Position numbers and translations under genes: made by a program. A DNA stretch of 17,551 nt from Burkholderiales bacterium UBA954 (GTDB taxonomy: Bacteria; Pseudomonadota; Gammaproteobacteria; Burkholderiales; Burkholderiaceae_A): NCBI GenBank assembly GCA_002293155.1, contig DBCQ01000039.1:9173-26723 (forward strand). The letters are read 5' to 3'. Shown here piece after piece: positions 8,795-16,651 of this stretch. Numbering within the stretch: the stretch's first letter is position 1; every line of letters starts with the position of its first letter. The notes beneath the pieces were generated by a model, which searched no databases, was not told where the DNA came from, and saw only the letters and a program-made list of their open reading frames with translations.

Positions 8795-8825
8795 ATAAAA
8801 ACCGGCCCCCAATTGGGGGCCGGGT
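8795..8825 (-). terminator. Intrinsic terminator or attenuator between fdoI and fdhE
   Basis: On the minus strand a perfect 9-bp G/C stem (CCGGCCCCC paired with GGGGGCCGG, loop AATT) is followed at once by TTTTATTAGA. This is the form of a rho-independent terminator facing from fdoI toward fdhE. The opposite strand has no T-run after the hairpin, which fixes the orientation. All genes on both sides point the same way and fdhE has no obvious promoter of its own, so partial termination is likely. Confidence 0.85.
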
Positions 8826-8859
8826 GTCTCCTACCACTTCCTCTTATCGGGAATATTTT

Positions 8860-9483
8860 TTACTTATCAAGCGATCGATACCAGAGCGGATGATGGTGCT
8901 TCGCCCAGGCCCGGGACACCGTACCCTTGGTCATTGCACCAATGGTTCCCTTAACCCAGATCGCAGCGTAGACGTGAACGATGATCGTCAAAATGAGCAC
9001 GACACCCGATATCGCATGCACGAGTGCAGCTGTGCGGATTGCTTCGATCGTAAACATATGGGAGAAAAACTGCCGCCATATGATTAGACCGCTAACCATC
9101 AACGCCAACATCGACGCCAACATCGCCCAGTAGGCGAGCTTTTGGCCCGCGTTGTACTTACCCACCTCAGGTAGGCGATCATCACGGTTTGCCAAGACGT
9201 CGCCGATCTGCCCCATCCATTTCCAGTCGTGAGACTTCATTAGGTTGTCGCCCATCTTCTGGAACGCAAAAATAATGAACGACACGAACATCAAGACGCC
9301 AAGAATGGGGTGCAGATAGCGAGAGCTTTCGCCCCCGCCCAGCACCGCAGTGAGAGACCAAAAAGCCGGATGGAAAAAGGCAAGCCCTGATGCCGCTAAC
9401 AGCACGAAGAGAATCGCTGTAAACCAGTGGTTCCAACGTTCATTAGCGGCATAACGCTTTACTTCACCGGAGAGCTGGCTCAT
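8860..9483 (-). CDS. fdoI: Formate dehydrogenase gamma subunit, cytochrome b556
   Basis: This 207-residue integral membrane protein anchors the FDH complex and passes electrons from the iron-sulfur subunit to menaquinone through two b hemes. Four membrane segments are visible at about 19-37, 58-75, 115-136 and 152-175. Histidines at 19 (WNHW), 58 (LHP), 156 (ALVHAISG) and 170 (IIVHVY) fall where E. coli FdnI has its heme-ligating set (18, 57, 155, 169). The C-terminal HHHPLWYRS segment is also typical. Its ATG overlaps the fdoH stop as ATGA (9480-9483), which indicates coupled translation. fdnI/fdoI naming cannot be decided from sequence alone; the fdo symbol is used for all three subunits. 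Confidence 0.95.
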   Translation of the reverse strand: MSQLSGEVKRYAANERWNHWFTAILFVLLAASGLAFFHPAFWSLTAVLGGGESSRYLHPILGVLMFVSFIIFAFQKMGDNLMKSHDWKWMGQIGDVLANRDDRLPEVGKYNAGQKLAYWAMLASMLALMVSGLIIWRQFFSHMFTIEAIRTAALVHAISGVVLILTIIVHVYAAIWVKGTIGAMTKGTVSRAWAKHHHPLWYRSLDK

Positions 9484-10355
9484 GCGTCATGTCCTTTCTC
9501 GTCGACTTCTTTCGGACCCTTGATGAAGTAATGTGCAAGTCCGGCAAGGACTGCAACACCCATTCCCCAAGAGAGCACCGTCTTCGTCACGCCCTTCCAC
9601 ATATTCACGGTGGGACTAATCTGCGGATCGCTTGGAAGACCATTGTAGGCCTCTGGCTTATCACTGTGACGCAAGACATACATGACATGTGTTCCACCAA
9701 CACCCTGGGGGTTGTAGAGGCCAGCGTTCTGGTAGCCACGCTCTTTCAGATCCTTCACGCGATTATTCGCCCACTCGACAAGATCTTTCTTCTTGCCAAA
9801 GCGAATTGCTTTTGTTGGACATGATTTCGCACAGGCCGCACCCTCACCCTGAGCAACACGGTCAGAACACAAGGTGCACTTATAGGCCTTGTGATCGTCT
9901 TTGCTGATCCGAGGAACGTTGAACGGGCAGCCCGCCACGCAATAGCCGCAGCCGATGCAATTATCTTTTACGAAATCAACGATACCGTTTTCATATTTGA
10001 CAATTGCGCCTGGCGCTGGACAGGCCTTTAAGCAGCCCGGGTCTTCGCAGTGCATACAGCCATCTTTGCGGATCAACCAATCGAGCCCACCGTCGGCGCG
10101 CTCGACCTCGTTAAACCGCATGACGGTCCATGACTTCGTGGTGAGATCGGCTGGGTTGTCGTAAACGCCAACGGTTGAACCAATCTCATCGCGGTTGTCA
10201 TTCCACTGCATACATGCAACCTGGCATGCTTTACAACCAATACACTTCGATTCATCAATCAACTTTGCAACCGCGATATCCGGATTAGACTTCACCGGCA
10301 TTGGCGCGGTCGTTGCGGAGCGATTGACGATATTCATCGTTTGAGCAGTAGCCAT
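9480..10355 (-). CDS. fdoH: Formate dehydrogenase beta (iron-sulfur) subunit
   Basis: FdoH is the electron-transfer subunit with four [4Fe-4S] clusters, located on the periplasmic face and anchored by one C-terminal helix. The 291-residue product has four cysteine groups: CIGCKACQVAC at 38-48, CMHCEDPGCLKAC at 100-112, CIGCGYCVAGC at 133-143, and CTLC at 160-163 with CAKSC at 175-179. A hydrophobic segment at about 258-277 (TVLSWGMGVAVLAGLAHYF) is the membrane anchor. The start is placed at ATG 10353-10355, because AAGGAG lies 6 nt upstream. An earlier TTG at 10377-10379 would overlap fdoG and has no ribosome site. The upstream AAGGAG is shared with the fdoG stop codon. Confidence 0.96.
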   Translation of the reverse strand: MATAQTMNIVNRSATTAPMPVKSNPDIAVAKLIDESKCIGCKACQVACMQWNDNRDEIGSTVGVYDNPADLTTKSWTVMRFNEVERADGGLDWLIRKDGCMHCEDPGCLKACPAPGAIVKYENGIVDFVKDNCIGCGYCVAGCPFNVPRISKDDHKAYKCTLCSDRVAQGEGAACAKSCPTKAIRFGKKKDLVEWANNRVKDLKERGYQNAGLYNPQGVGGTHVMYVLRHSDKPEAYNGLPSDPQISPTVNMWKGVTKTVLSWGMGVAVLAGLAHYFIKGPKEVDEKGHDA

Positions 10356-10361
10356 AATCGT

Positions 10362-10368
10362 CTCCTTA
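10362..10368 (-). promoter_or_regulatory. Ribosome binding site of fdoH fused to the fdoG stop
   Basis: The minus strand reads TAAGGAG followed by a 6-nt spacer and ATG. The TAA is the fdoG stop codon and supplies the first bases of the Shine-Dalgarno sequence. This decides the fdoH start and suggests that ribosomes finishing fdoG re-initiate on fdoH. Confidence 0.85.
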
Positions 10369-13300
10369 TACCTTTGCAATGTTGACTAAGAACGCCTTGA
10401 ATTCCGGCGTGTGTGAGTTGGCATCCGCGACATAGGGGGTGAGCTCATTGGCCAGGAAGCCATTTTTCGCTACTCCCACCAGGCCCCAGTGAATCGGTAT
10501 ACCCACGTGGTGCAGTGGCTTGCCATTGACCGTCATCGGACGAATCCGTTTGGTCACAGAAGCCACCGCCTTGACCTGGCCGCGATTGCTCCAGACACGT
10601 ACCATATCGCCGTTCTTGATGCCCTTCTCTTTTGCAAGCGCCTCGCCAATCTCAACAAAAGGCTGGGGCTGCGTGACCGCATTGGACTGCGCATGCTTAG
10701 TCCAAAAGTGGAAGTGCTCGGTCAGGCGGTAGGTCGTTGCCGCGTAGGGGAACTCATCGGCCTTACCAAAGGTCGCCGCGTCCGCCTTATAGACCCGCGA
10801 GCATGGATTACTGGTAACCTTTGGATGATTCGGGTGCATGAGGTTCTTACCCACTGGTGTTTCAAAGGGCTCGTAGTGCTCTGGGAATGGGCCCTCTGCC
10901 ATTGCGGGCGCAAAGAACCTGCCGACACCCTCCGGGTTCATGATGAATGGCCCTGCACCGGTTGAAGGTCCAAGAGCTGGTGCGATGTCAGGCACATCAA
11001 TTCCGGCCCACTTCGTGCCATCCCACTGGATTCCCGGGCGCTTCGGATCCCAGGCCTTTCCAGACGGATTTGCCCCCGCCCGGTTATAAAGCACACGACG
11101 GTTCGCGGGCCATGAATAACCCCAACTCAAGTGATTACCCATACCGCCTTCATCGGCGTTATTTCGGCGTGCGGTCAGGTTACCCACCTGCGACCAACAA
11201 CCGCCGTAGATCCAGTTTCCACATTCTGTTGTGCCGTCATCGCGCAGAACGCCAAAGCCTGGCAGCTGCTCGCCAGCCTTAAAGAGGACTGCCCCCGTTT
11301 TGGGATCTTTAATATCGACCAAGGCACGACCAGAAATCTCTTTCGTGACCTCTTCTGCAGGTGGGTTTGTTCCGCTTGAATAATCCCACTTGATGGCCAT
11401 CAGAGGCTCCCGACCCTTGCCGCCTTCTTTTTTATAGAGATCGCGGATCTTGGTAAACAGCGTTCCGGTAATCTCTCGATCGGTTTTGGCCTCACCCGGT
11501 GCATCACCCGCAGCCCAGTGCCACTGAATGACACGGCCCGAGCTTGTGAACGTACCCGGATCTTCCGCAAAACAGGTGGACGGCAGTCGAATCACCTCAG
11601 TCTTGATGTCCTCTGGCTTCGCGTTATTCATCTCACCAAAGTTCTTCCAAAACTCTGCAGACTCTGTTTTAAGCGGATCGATCACCACCATGTACTTCAG
11701 ATTCGCGAGTGCTTTGCCAAGCTTATTCTTGTTTGGCAGAGCAGCCAGCGGATTAAAGCCCTGGCAGATGAGACCATTAACCTGGCCTTGGGCCATTCGC
11801 TCAAAGTTCGCAAGGATGTCGTACTGACCATCACGCTTCGGCAGATAGTGATAACCGAAATCGTTTTCCTTGGTCGCATTATTCCCGTAATAGGCCTTCA
11901 TCAGGCTGGTATTCCATTTCGGGAAGTTCTGCGGGAAGTTCATTGAGCCCGGGCGGAGTGCCTTCGGTGTGCGGACTTTCAAATACTGCTCACGCGTATC
12001 GTCCGACTCCATTGGCGAGAGCATATAGCCCGAGAGAACCTCAGAGTAGGCGCACATATCGGTGATGCCCTGCACGTTGGCATGGCCACGCAATGCATTA
12101 ACACCACCGCCCGGCCTGCCCACGTTGCCCAATAACATCTGGATCATCGCCATGGTGCGAATGTTCTGGGCACCGTGTGAATGCTGAGTCCAGCCTAACG
12201 CATAGAGAATGGTCATGACTTTGTCAGGCCGCGAGGTCTCACTCATCATCTCGGCTACTTTAAGGAATGCCTCCTTCGGTGTGCCGCAGATCTGAGATAC
12301 CTTCTCGGGCGTGTATCGGCTGAAGTGGGACTTCATCAACTGGTACACACAGCGCGGGTCTTTCATCGTCATGTCTACCTGGGCAAAACCATCTGCGCCC
12401 ATCTGGTAGGTCCATGATTTCTTGTCATAGGAACGCTTCGATTCGTCGTACCCCGAGAACAAGCCATCTTTAAAACTAAAATCCCCATTGATTAGGAAGG
12501 GCGCGTTCGTGTAATTACGAACATATTCCTCGTGAATCTTTCCCTTCGACAACAGGTAGTTGATAACGCCACCTAGGAATGTGATGTCGGTGCCAACGCG
12601 GATCGGCGCATAGAAATCTGCAATTGCTGCCGAACGTGTGAAACGTGGATCGACCACCACAAACTTGGCCTTGCGATGCTCCATGGCTTCGGTAACCCAC
12701 TTAAAGCCACAGGGGTGCGCTTCAGCAGCGTTACCACCCATCACCAAAATCATATCTGCGTGCTGGATGTCAGGCCATCCGTTGGTCATTGCACCACGCC
12801 CAAATGTCGGACCCAGACTGGATACCGTAGGGGCGTGTCAGATACGTGCTTGTGTGTCGAGCGATACCATTCCCATGCCACGCGCGGCCTTTACGAGCAG
12901 ATAGCCTGCCTCGTTAGACGTCGTGCTTGACACGAGCAATGCTGTTGTAGCCCAGCGATTAACTGGCACTCCTTTGTCGTTCTTTTCGACAAAGTTCGCA
13001 TCACGATCGTTTTTCATGTGACGCGCTACTTTGTTGAGCGCCTCATCCCAGGAGATTTTCTTCCACTCCTTGGAGCCCGCCTCGCGAATTTCGGGGTGGG
13101 TCAGGCGATTTGGTGAATGCACCATATCGAGAACGCCAGCACCCTTGGGGCAGAGCGAACCCTTGTTGACCGGATGGTCTGGGTCTCCCTCGATATGAAT
13201 AATTTTGTTTTTCTTGGTTGCCTCATCCTGCTTCGAATACATGATGAGTCCGCAGCTTACGGAGCAATACGGGCAGGTACCACGGGTTTCAGTGGTGCGG

Positions 13301-13428
13301 GCGAGTTTAAAAGCCCTGACTTCTGCAACAGCGACGCCGGGTGATAAACCCAGACCCACCGCAGAGGAAGTCGCGACACCAGCCGAACAGATCTTAAAGA
13401 ACTGTCGACGGTTCATCGGTGCGTTCAT
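10366..13428 (-). CDS. fdoG: Formate dehydrogenase catalytic subunit, selenocysteine-containing
   Basis: FdoG oxidises formate to CO2 at a bis-MGD molybdenum (or tungsten) centre. The product is 1020 residues with an in-frame UGA at 12838-12840 (residue 197; E. coli FdnG has Sec196). Both sides of the UGA match FdnG/FdoG: QARI before it and HAPTVSSLGPTFGRGAMTN after it, with the catalytic His198 next to Sec. A twin-arginine signal (NRRQFFK at 7-13, then a hydrophobic core to about 35) sends it to the periplasm. One [4Fe-4S] cluster uses Cys52, Cys55, Cys59 and Cys93. MGD-binding segments such as GGNAAEAHPCGF and ALGWTQHSHGAQNIRTM are present. The ATG at 13426-13428 is chosen because GGAGGG lies 6 nt before it and the Tat motif follows directly. 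The open frame extends to 13464 but lacks a ribosome site there. Gene callers that stop at UGA will split it into two fragments. Confidence 0.97.
12795..12840 (-). promoter_or_regulatory. SECIS element directing UGA decoding in fdoG
   Basis: Immediately after the UGA, CACGCCC (12837-12831) can pair with GGGCGTG (12801-12795). Inside, CGG pairs with CCG, a single U bulges out, AUCC pairs with GGGU, and the loop is AGUCU. A bulged U above a short stem with a G-U in the apical loop is the feature of E. coli fdhF/fdnG SECIS recognised by SelB. Spacing of the apical loop from UGA also fits. The element lies wholly within the coding region. Confidence 0.9.
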
Positions 13429-13434
13429 TTGTGT

Positions 13435-13440
13435 CCCTCC
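13435..13440 (-). promoter_or_regulatory. Ribosome binding site of fdoG
   Basis: The minus strand reads GGAGGG, then ACACAA, then ATG. This strong site selects the start at 13428 over the upstream in-frame codons. Confidence 0.85.
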
Positions 13441-13505
13441 AAAACGAACATTGATCGGAAACATCTACACAATGCAAAAATGCCTGACGGACTTTTGCTC
13501 AGTGG

Positions 13506-13533
13506 ATTCTGAGCCGATTGGCAACCCTGACAA
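13506..13533 (-). promoter_or_regulatory. Possible sigma-70 promoter for the fdo operon
   Basis: On the minus strand TTGTCA (5 of 6 to the -35 consensus) and CAGAAT (4 of 6 to -10) are 16 bp apart, about 80 bp before the fdoG start. The match is moderate and was found by eye only. The 13441-13704 region between fdoG and moeA must carry the promoters of both divergent genes. I saw no complete FNR, NarL or sigma-54 site in it. Confidence 0.3.
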
Positions 13534-13704
13534 GGTGCAGTGCAACATGGCTCTGATCCACTTCTCCGCGACGTCATTAATCTGTTCTAGACAAATGGCC
13601 GATAAAGTCCAGCGTGCCTCGCTGACTCGGATTGACTTCGCAGGCCGCTTTGATCAGTCTTCTACCTCACTCAAGCCGAAAGCGAACTCAGAGAGCCCCA
13701 AATC

Positions 13705-14961
13705 TTGCCCGATCGATTTGAACCACAGACTATTGAGATGGCCCTAAAAGCCATATCTGGAGCCATTTCTCCGATTAGCCAGACTGAAGTAATTGGCCTT
13801 TCAGAAAGCGGCGGGCGAACCCTCGCACGGGCTGTTCTAAGCCCAAAGGATGTCCCTGAATATCCTCTTTCGGCAATGGATGGCTATTCCTTTCATAGCC
13901 AATCCTTGGACAAAACAACGAAGGAGAAAGACCTTAATCTGCCTGTGTTAGGGAAATCCTTAGCCGGGCACTCGCTCGAAGGGGAGACCCATGCAACAGC
14001 TGCAGCCCGTATCTTCACCGGTGCAATGGTCCCTGCCTGCCACGACACCGTAATCGCCCAGGAACTTGTTCGTATAGACGACCGCCAACAGCGCATCACA
14101 TTTGCAGCAGACTCCATTCGCAGACAAGCAAACGTCCGACGCCAGGGCGAGGATCTCGCTCGCGGTGCCGAGGCACTGCCCACGGGCGCAGTCATTGGCC
14201 CCAGAGAGATCGCCCTGTTGGCATCGATGGGAATCGCCAGTATTGAAGTTGTCCGCAGGGTGCGAATTGCCGTGCTCTCAACCGGCGACGAAGTAACCGA
14301 GCCCGGAAGACCCCTAGCCGCAGGCAAGACCTACGATGCCAATCGGCCCATGTTGTTACAAATGATTCGCGACTGCCGTGCGACACCCATTGATTTGGGA
14401 ATCGTAAACGACGATCCACAGAGCCTTCGCCAGGCGATTCTCCATGCAGCAACAATTGCAGACGCAGTGATTACCTCCGGAGGCGTGAGCGTTGGGGAGG
14501 CGGATCACACCCGCAAGATCATGGAGTCCCTTGGAGATATCTCATTTTGGAAACTCGCAATTAAACCCGGCAGACCACTGGCGGCAGGATGGATATCGAC
14601 CGACTCCGCAGCCAACAAACGGATTCCATTTTTTGGTCTTCCAGGAAACCCTGTAGCCGCCTTTGTGACCTTCCAGAGCATTGTAGCCCCGTGCCTGCGT
14701 CAGCTTGCGGGCGATCGCGGCAGCATTCGGCCCACCGTTCGGGCCCGCCTTGGGAAAGATGCGCGAAAGGCCCCAGGCAGAACCGAATATCTTCGCTGCG
14801 CACTCGTGCGCGATGCCAGCGGGGAGTGGGTTGCAGAAATTGCAGCCTCGCAGGGTGCAGCAAGTCTTAAATCTCTCACCGACGCAGATGGCCTGGTTGT
14901 ATTGCCGCACGCCGCTGGCCCCCTTACAGCAGGGACTATGGTCGACGTGATCTTGCTCTAG
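13705..14961 (+). CDS. moeA: Molybdopterin molybdenumtransferase MoeA
   Basis: MoeA inserts molybdate into adenylylated molybdopterin, the metal-loading step of Moco synthesis, in the cytoplasm. The 418-residue product shows SAMDGY at 56-61, TGAMVP at 105-110, VRRQGEDL at 144-151, STGDEV at 192-197, the MPT-binding TSGGVSVGEADHT at 257-269, IKPGRPLAAG at 286-295 and FGLPGNPVAAFVTF at 310-323. All are diagnostic of MoeA. The start is uncertain: TTG 13705-13707 gives FEPQTIEMALKAI, which aligns with the E. coli N-terminus, while ATG 13738-13740 would give 407 residues. Neither has a good ribosome site. It diverges from fdoG, whose product needs this cofactor, and converges on the phnE gene with 5 bp between the stops. 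Genomes often carry several moeA copies; this one may serve FDH specifically. Confidence 0.93.
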   Translation: MPDRFEPQTIEMALKAISGAISPISQTEVIGLSESGGRTLARAVLSPKDVPEYPLSAMDGYSFHSQSLDKTTKEKDLNLPVLGKSLAGHSLEGETHATAAARIFTGAMVPACHDTVIAQELVRIDDRQQRITFAADSIRRQANVRRQGEDLARGAEALPTGAVIGPREIALLASMGIASIEVVRRVRIAVLSTGDEVTEPGRPLAAGKTYDANRPMLLQMIRDCRATPIDLGIVNDDPQSLRQAILHAATIADAVITSGGVSVGEADHTRKIMESLGDISFWKLAIKPGRPLAAGWISTDSAANKRIPFFGLPGNPVAAFVTFQSIVAPCLRQLAGDRGSIRPTVRARLGKDARKAPGRTEYLRCALVRDASGEWVAEIAASQGAASLKSLTDADGLVVLPHAAGPLTAGTMVDVILL

Positions 14962-14966
14962 GTCGA

Positions 14967-15797
14967 TCAGCGCGACATCCGCCTGCGTGCAAGGTAGGAC
15001 AGCGAATCCACCAAGACCACGAGGCTAATCATAGCAATCAGAATACTGCTGGTCTCCTGCATCTGAAAAAGGCCCATATGAAAGGCGAGCATCTGGCCTA
15101 AACCTCCGCCGCCGACAACACCTAAGACTGCTGCCGCACGAATATTGTTCTCCCATCGATAGAGTGAATACGACATCAACTGTGGCAAGACGGTTGGCAG
15201 CGTTGCGAATAGAAACACCCTCCCCTCAGGTACGCCTTGTGCCCTCATGGCCTGAGCGGCCGCCCGCGGTGCATTCTCGATCGACTCCGCGAATAGTCGG
15301 CCCAGAACACCTGTCGTGTGAAACGCCAATGCAAGCGTTCCCGCGAAAGGCCCCAAGCCTGCAGAGATTAACAACAAGGCCGCCCATACGAGCTCAGGAA
15401 TCGAGCGCAACGCATTCAGAACGAGTCGGGTAAGAAAACGCCAGCGAGCCGGATCTTGCGCATAACTGCGGCTAGCCGGCAGGGCCAGTAACAGCCCAAA
15501 AAATACGGCGATCAGGGAACCCAAGGCCGACATTGCCAAGGTCTCGAGGCTCGCACTTGCCAACTTCAGAAGAAATTTAGATTCGATATTGGGCGACAGA
15601 AGCTCGCCTAAAAACCTACCCATTCGCTGCAGGCTGTCCACCGACAATAGCCGTGATAGCTGCAGATCAAGTGACCAGAAACTCAGTATCGTGAGCACCA
15701 CAAGGCCAAGCGATACCCAACAGACCGAGCAATCCCAACGCAGCCAAGGATTTGGGTTTTGCTTTGCATCGGATCGAAGGTGCTGTGACTTAATCAT
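14967..15797 (-). CDS. phnE: Phosphonate-type ABC transporter permease, second copy
   Basis: This 276-residue permease belongs to the PhnE family, which imports phosphonates, phosphite or related oxyanions. Membrane segments lie at about 25-42, 84-108, 133-160, 195-210 and 250-268. The family block RSIPELVWAALLLISAGLGP at 131-150 and YRWENNIRAAAVLGVVGGGGLGQ at 213-235 are clear. A cytoplasmic loop near 173-200 (ENAPRAAAQAMRAQGVPEGRVF) is the coupling EAA region that contacts the ATPase. Its ATG overlaps the stop of the neighbouring permease gene as ATGA (15794-15797). It shares many motifs with that neighbour, so the two are tandem duplicates that probably form a heterodimer. Confidence 0.85.
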   Translation of the reverse strand: MIKSQHLRSDAKQNPNPWLRWDCSVCWVSLGLVVLTILSFWSLDLQLSRLLSVDSLQRMGRFLGELLSPNIESKFLLKLASASLETLAMSALGSLIAVFFGLLLALPASRSYAQDPARWRFLTRLVLNALRSIPELVWAALLLISAGLGPFAGTLALAFHTTGVLGRLFAESIENAPRAAAQAMRAQGVPEGRVFLFATLPTVLPQLMSYSLYRWENNIRAAAVLGVVGGGGLGQMLAFHMGLFQMQETSSILIAMISLVVLVDSLSYLARRRMSR

Positions 15798-16648
15798 TGC
15801 ATGATCTTTCTAAGCCAACCGCTTAACAAATCAGCAAGCCCAACGAGCATCATGAAAACAATTAACAAGGTCGCGACTTCGCCCCCATTGAACATCTTCA
15901 TTGAGTTATCCATCTGCTGACCCAATCCGCCTGCACCCACAAAGCCCAACACCGCCGAGGACCGAATCGCACACTCCCACCGATACACCGTGTAACTCGT
16001 AAGCTCTGTTGCATTCTGCGGCAAGAGACCAAAGAAGAAGGCCTGTAATCGCTGGCCCCCATTTCTCAAGATCGATACTGCACAGTGGGCATCACCACTT
16101 TCAAGAATTTCTCCATAGACTTTTCCAAGCATTCCCGCATAGGTAAGACCAATTGCCAAGACACCGGCAGCAGGGCCTAATCCCACTACGCGCACGAATA
16201 CTAGGGCCCAGATCAGCTCCGGGATGCTTCTCAGAATAATGAGTAGCCAACGAATCAGTTGCCGAATCGCAAACGGCAGGCGAGACATTCTTCCAGATAA
16301 GATCGATACGGAAAGGCTGCGCGTAGAGGCCAGAGTCAACGGTATTGCCAAGACAAGTGCAAGACACATTCCCGCGGTTGCAATCGCTATTGTTCGCCAG
16401 GCTTCTTTCACAACTAACAGAAGAAAATCAACTTCAACTGAAGGGGGGAAAAAATCTCCAAGGAATCTGGCGCTGACCCGAAGATTTTCGGACCCAAAGA
16501 AAATCCAGGGCTTAAATTCCGTCGCGACCAAGGCCGGCATCAGCACAACCACCGCTGCTAAGGTCCAGAAGACGCGTTGACTCCACGCAGGATCGCGCTC
16601 TTGCGGGCTCGGGTTTATTGTCTTTGTCGAGATCCCCAACGTGTTCAC
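15794..16648 (-). CDS. phnE: Phosphonate-type ABC transporter permease, first copy
   Basis: This 284-residue PhnE-family permease has membrane segments at about 26-43, 84-108, 131-155, 158-176 and 255-275. The matching blocks are RSIPELIWALVFVRVVGLGP at 140-159 and YRWECAIRSSAVLGFVGAGGLGQ at 222-244. The coupling loop is ESGDAHCAVSILRNGGQRLQ near 183-202. The start is GTG at 16646-16648, only 3 bp after the phnC stop, so it depends on phnC translation. Paired permease genes after a PhnC-type ATPase are a known variant of this transporter class. Substrate cannot be read from the permease alone. Confidence 0.85.
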   Translation of the reverse strand: MNTLGISTKTINPSPQERDPAWSQRVFWTLAAVVVLMPALVATEFKPWIFFGSENLRVSARFLGDFFPPSVEVDFLLLVVKEAWRTIAIATAGMCLALVLAIPLTLASTRSLSVSILSGRMSRLPFAIRQLIRWLLIILRSIPELIWALVFVRVVGLGPAAGVLAIGLTYAGMLGKVYGEILESGDAHCAVSILRNGGQRLQAFFFGLLPQNATELTSYTVYRWECAIRSSAVLGFVGAGGLGQQMDNSMKMFNGGEVATLLIVFMMLVGLADLLSGWLRKIMQ

Positions 16649-16651
16649 CGG

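Noticed and set aside
9480..10379. fdoH start at TTG 10377-10379
   Set aside because: It would overlap fdoG and lacks a ribosome site; ATG 10353-10355 has AAGGAG at the right distance.
10489..10965. Long + strand frames opposite fdoG
   Set aside because: They are antisense to highly conserved FDH sequence and carry no domain signals.
10366..12789. A separate 807-residue formate dehydrogenase starting at ATG 12789
   Set aside because: It lacks the Tat signal, the iron-sulfur cluster and the catalytic Sec region, and is in frame with the upstream segment through a UGA followed by a SECIS.
10366..13464. fdoG start at 13464
   Set aside because: The extra 12 residues precede the Tat motif without need, and GGAGGG points to ATG 13426-13428.
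13440..13500. FNR or sigma-54 site near the fdoG start
   Set aside because: TTGAT at 13450 lacks a matching ATCAA at four bases' distance, and the GG/GC pair near 13470-13485 has the wrong spacing for sigma-54.
13205..13747. A 180-residue open frame on the + strand
   Set aside because: It lies mostly antisense to the N-terminal part of fdoG and ends inside moeA; the translation has no recognisable family features.
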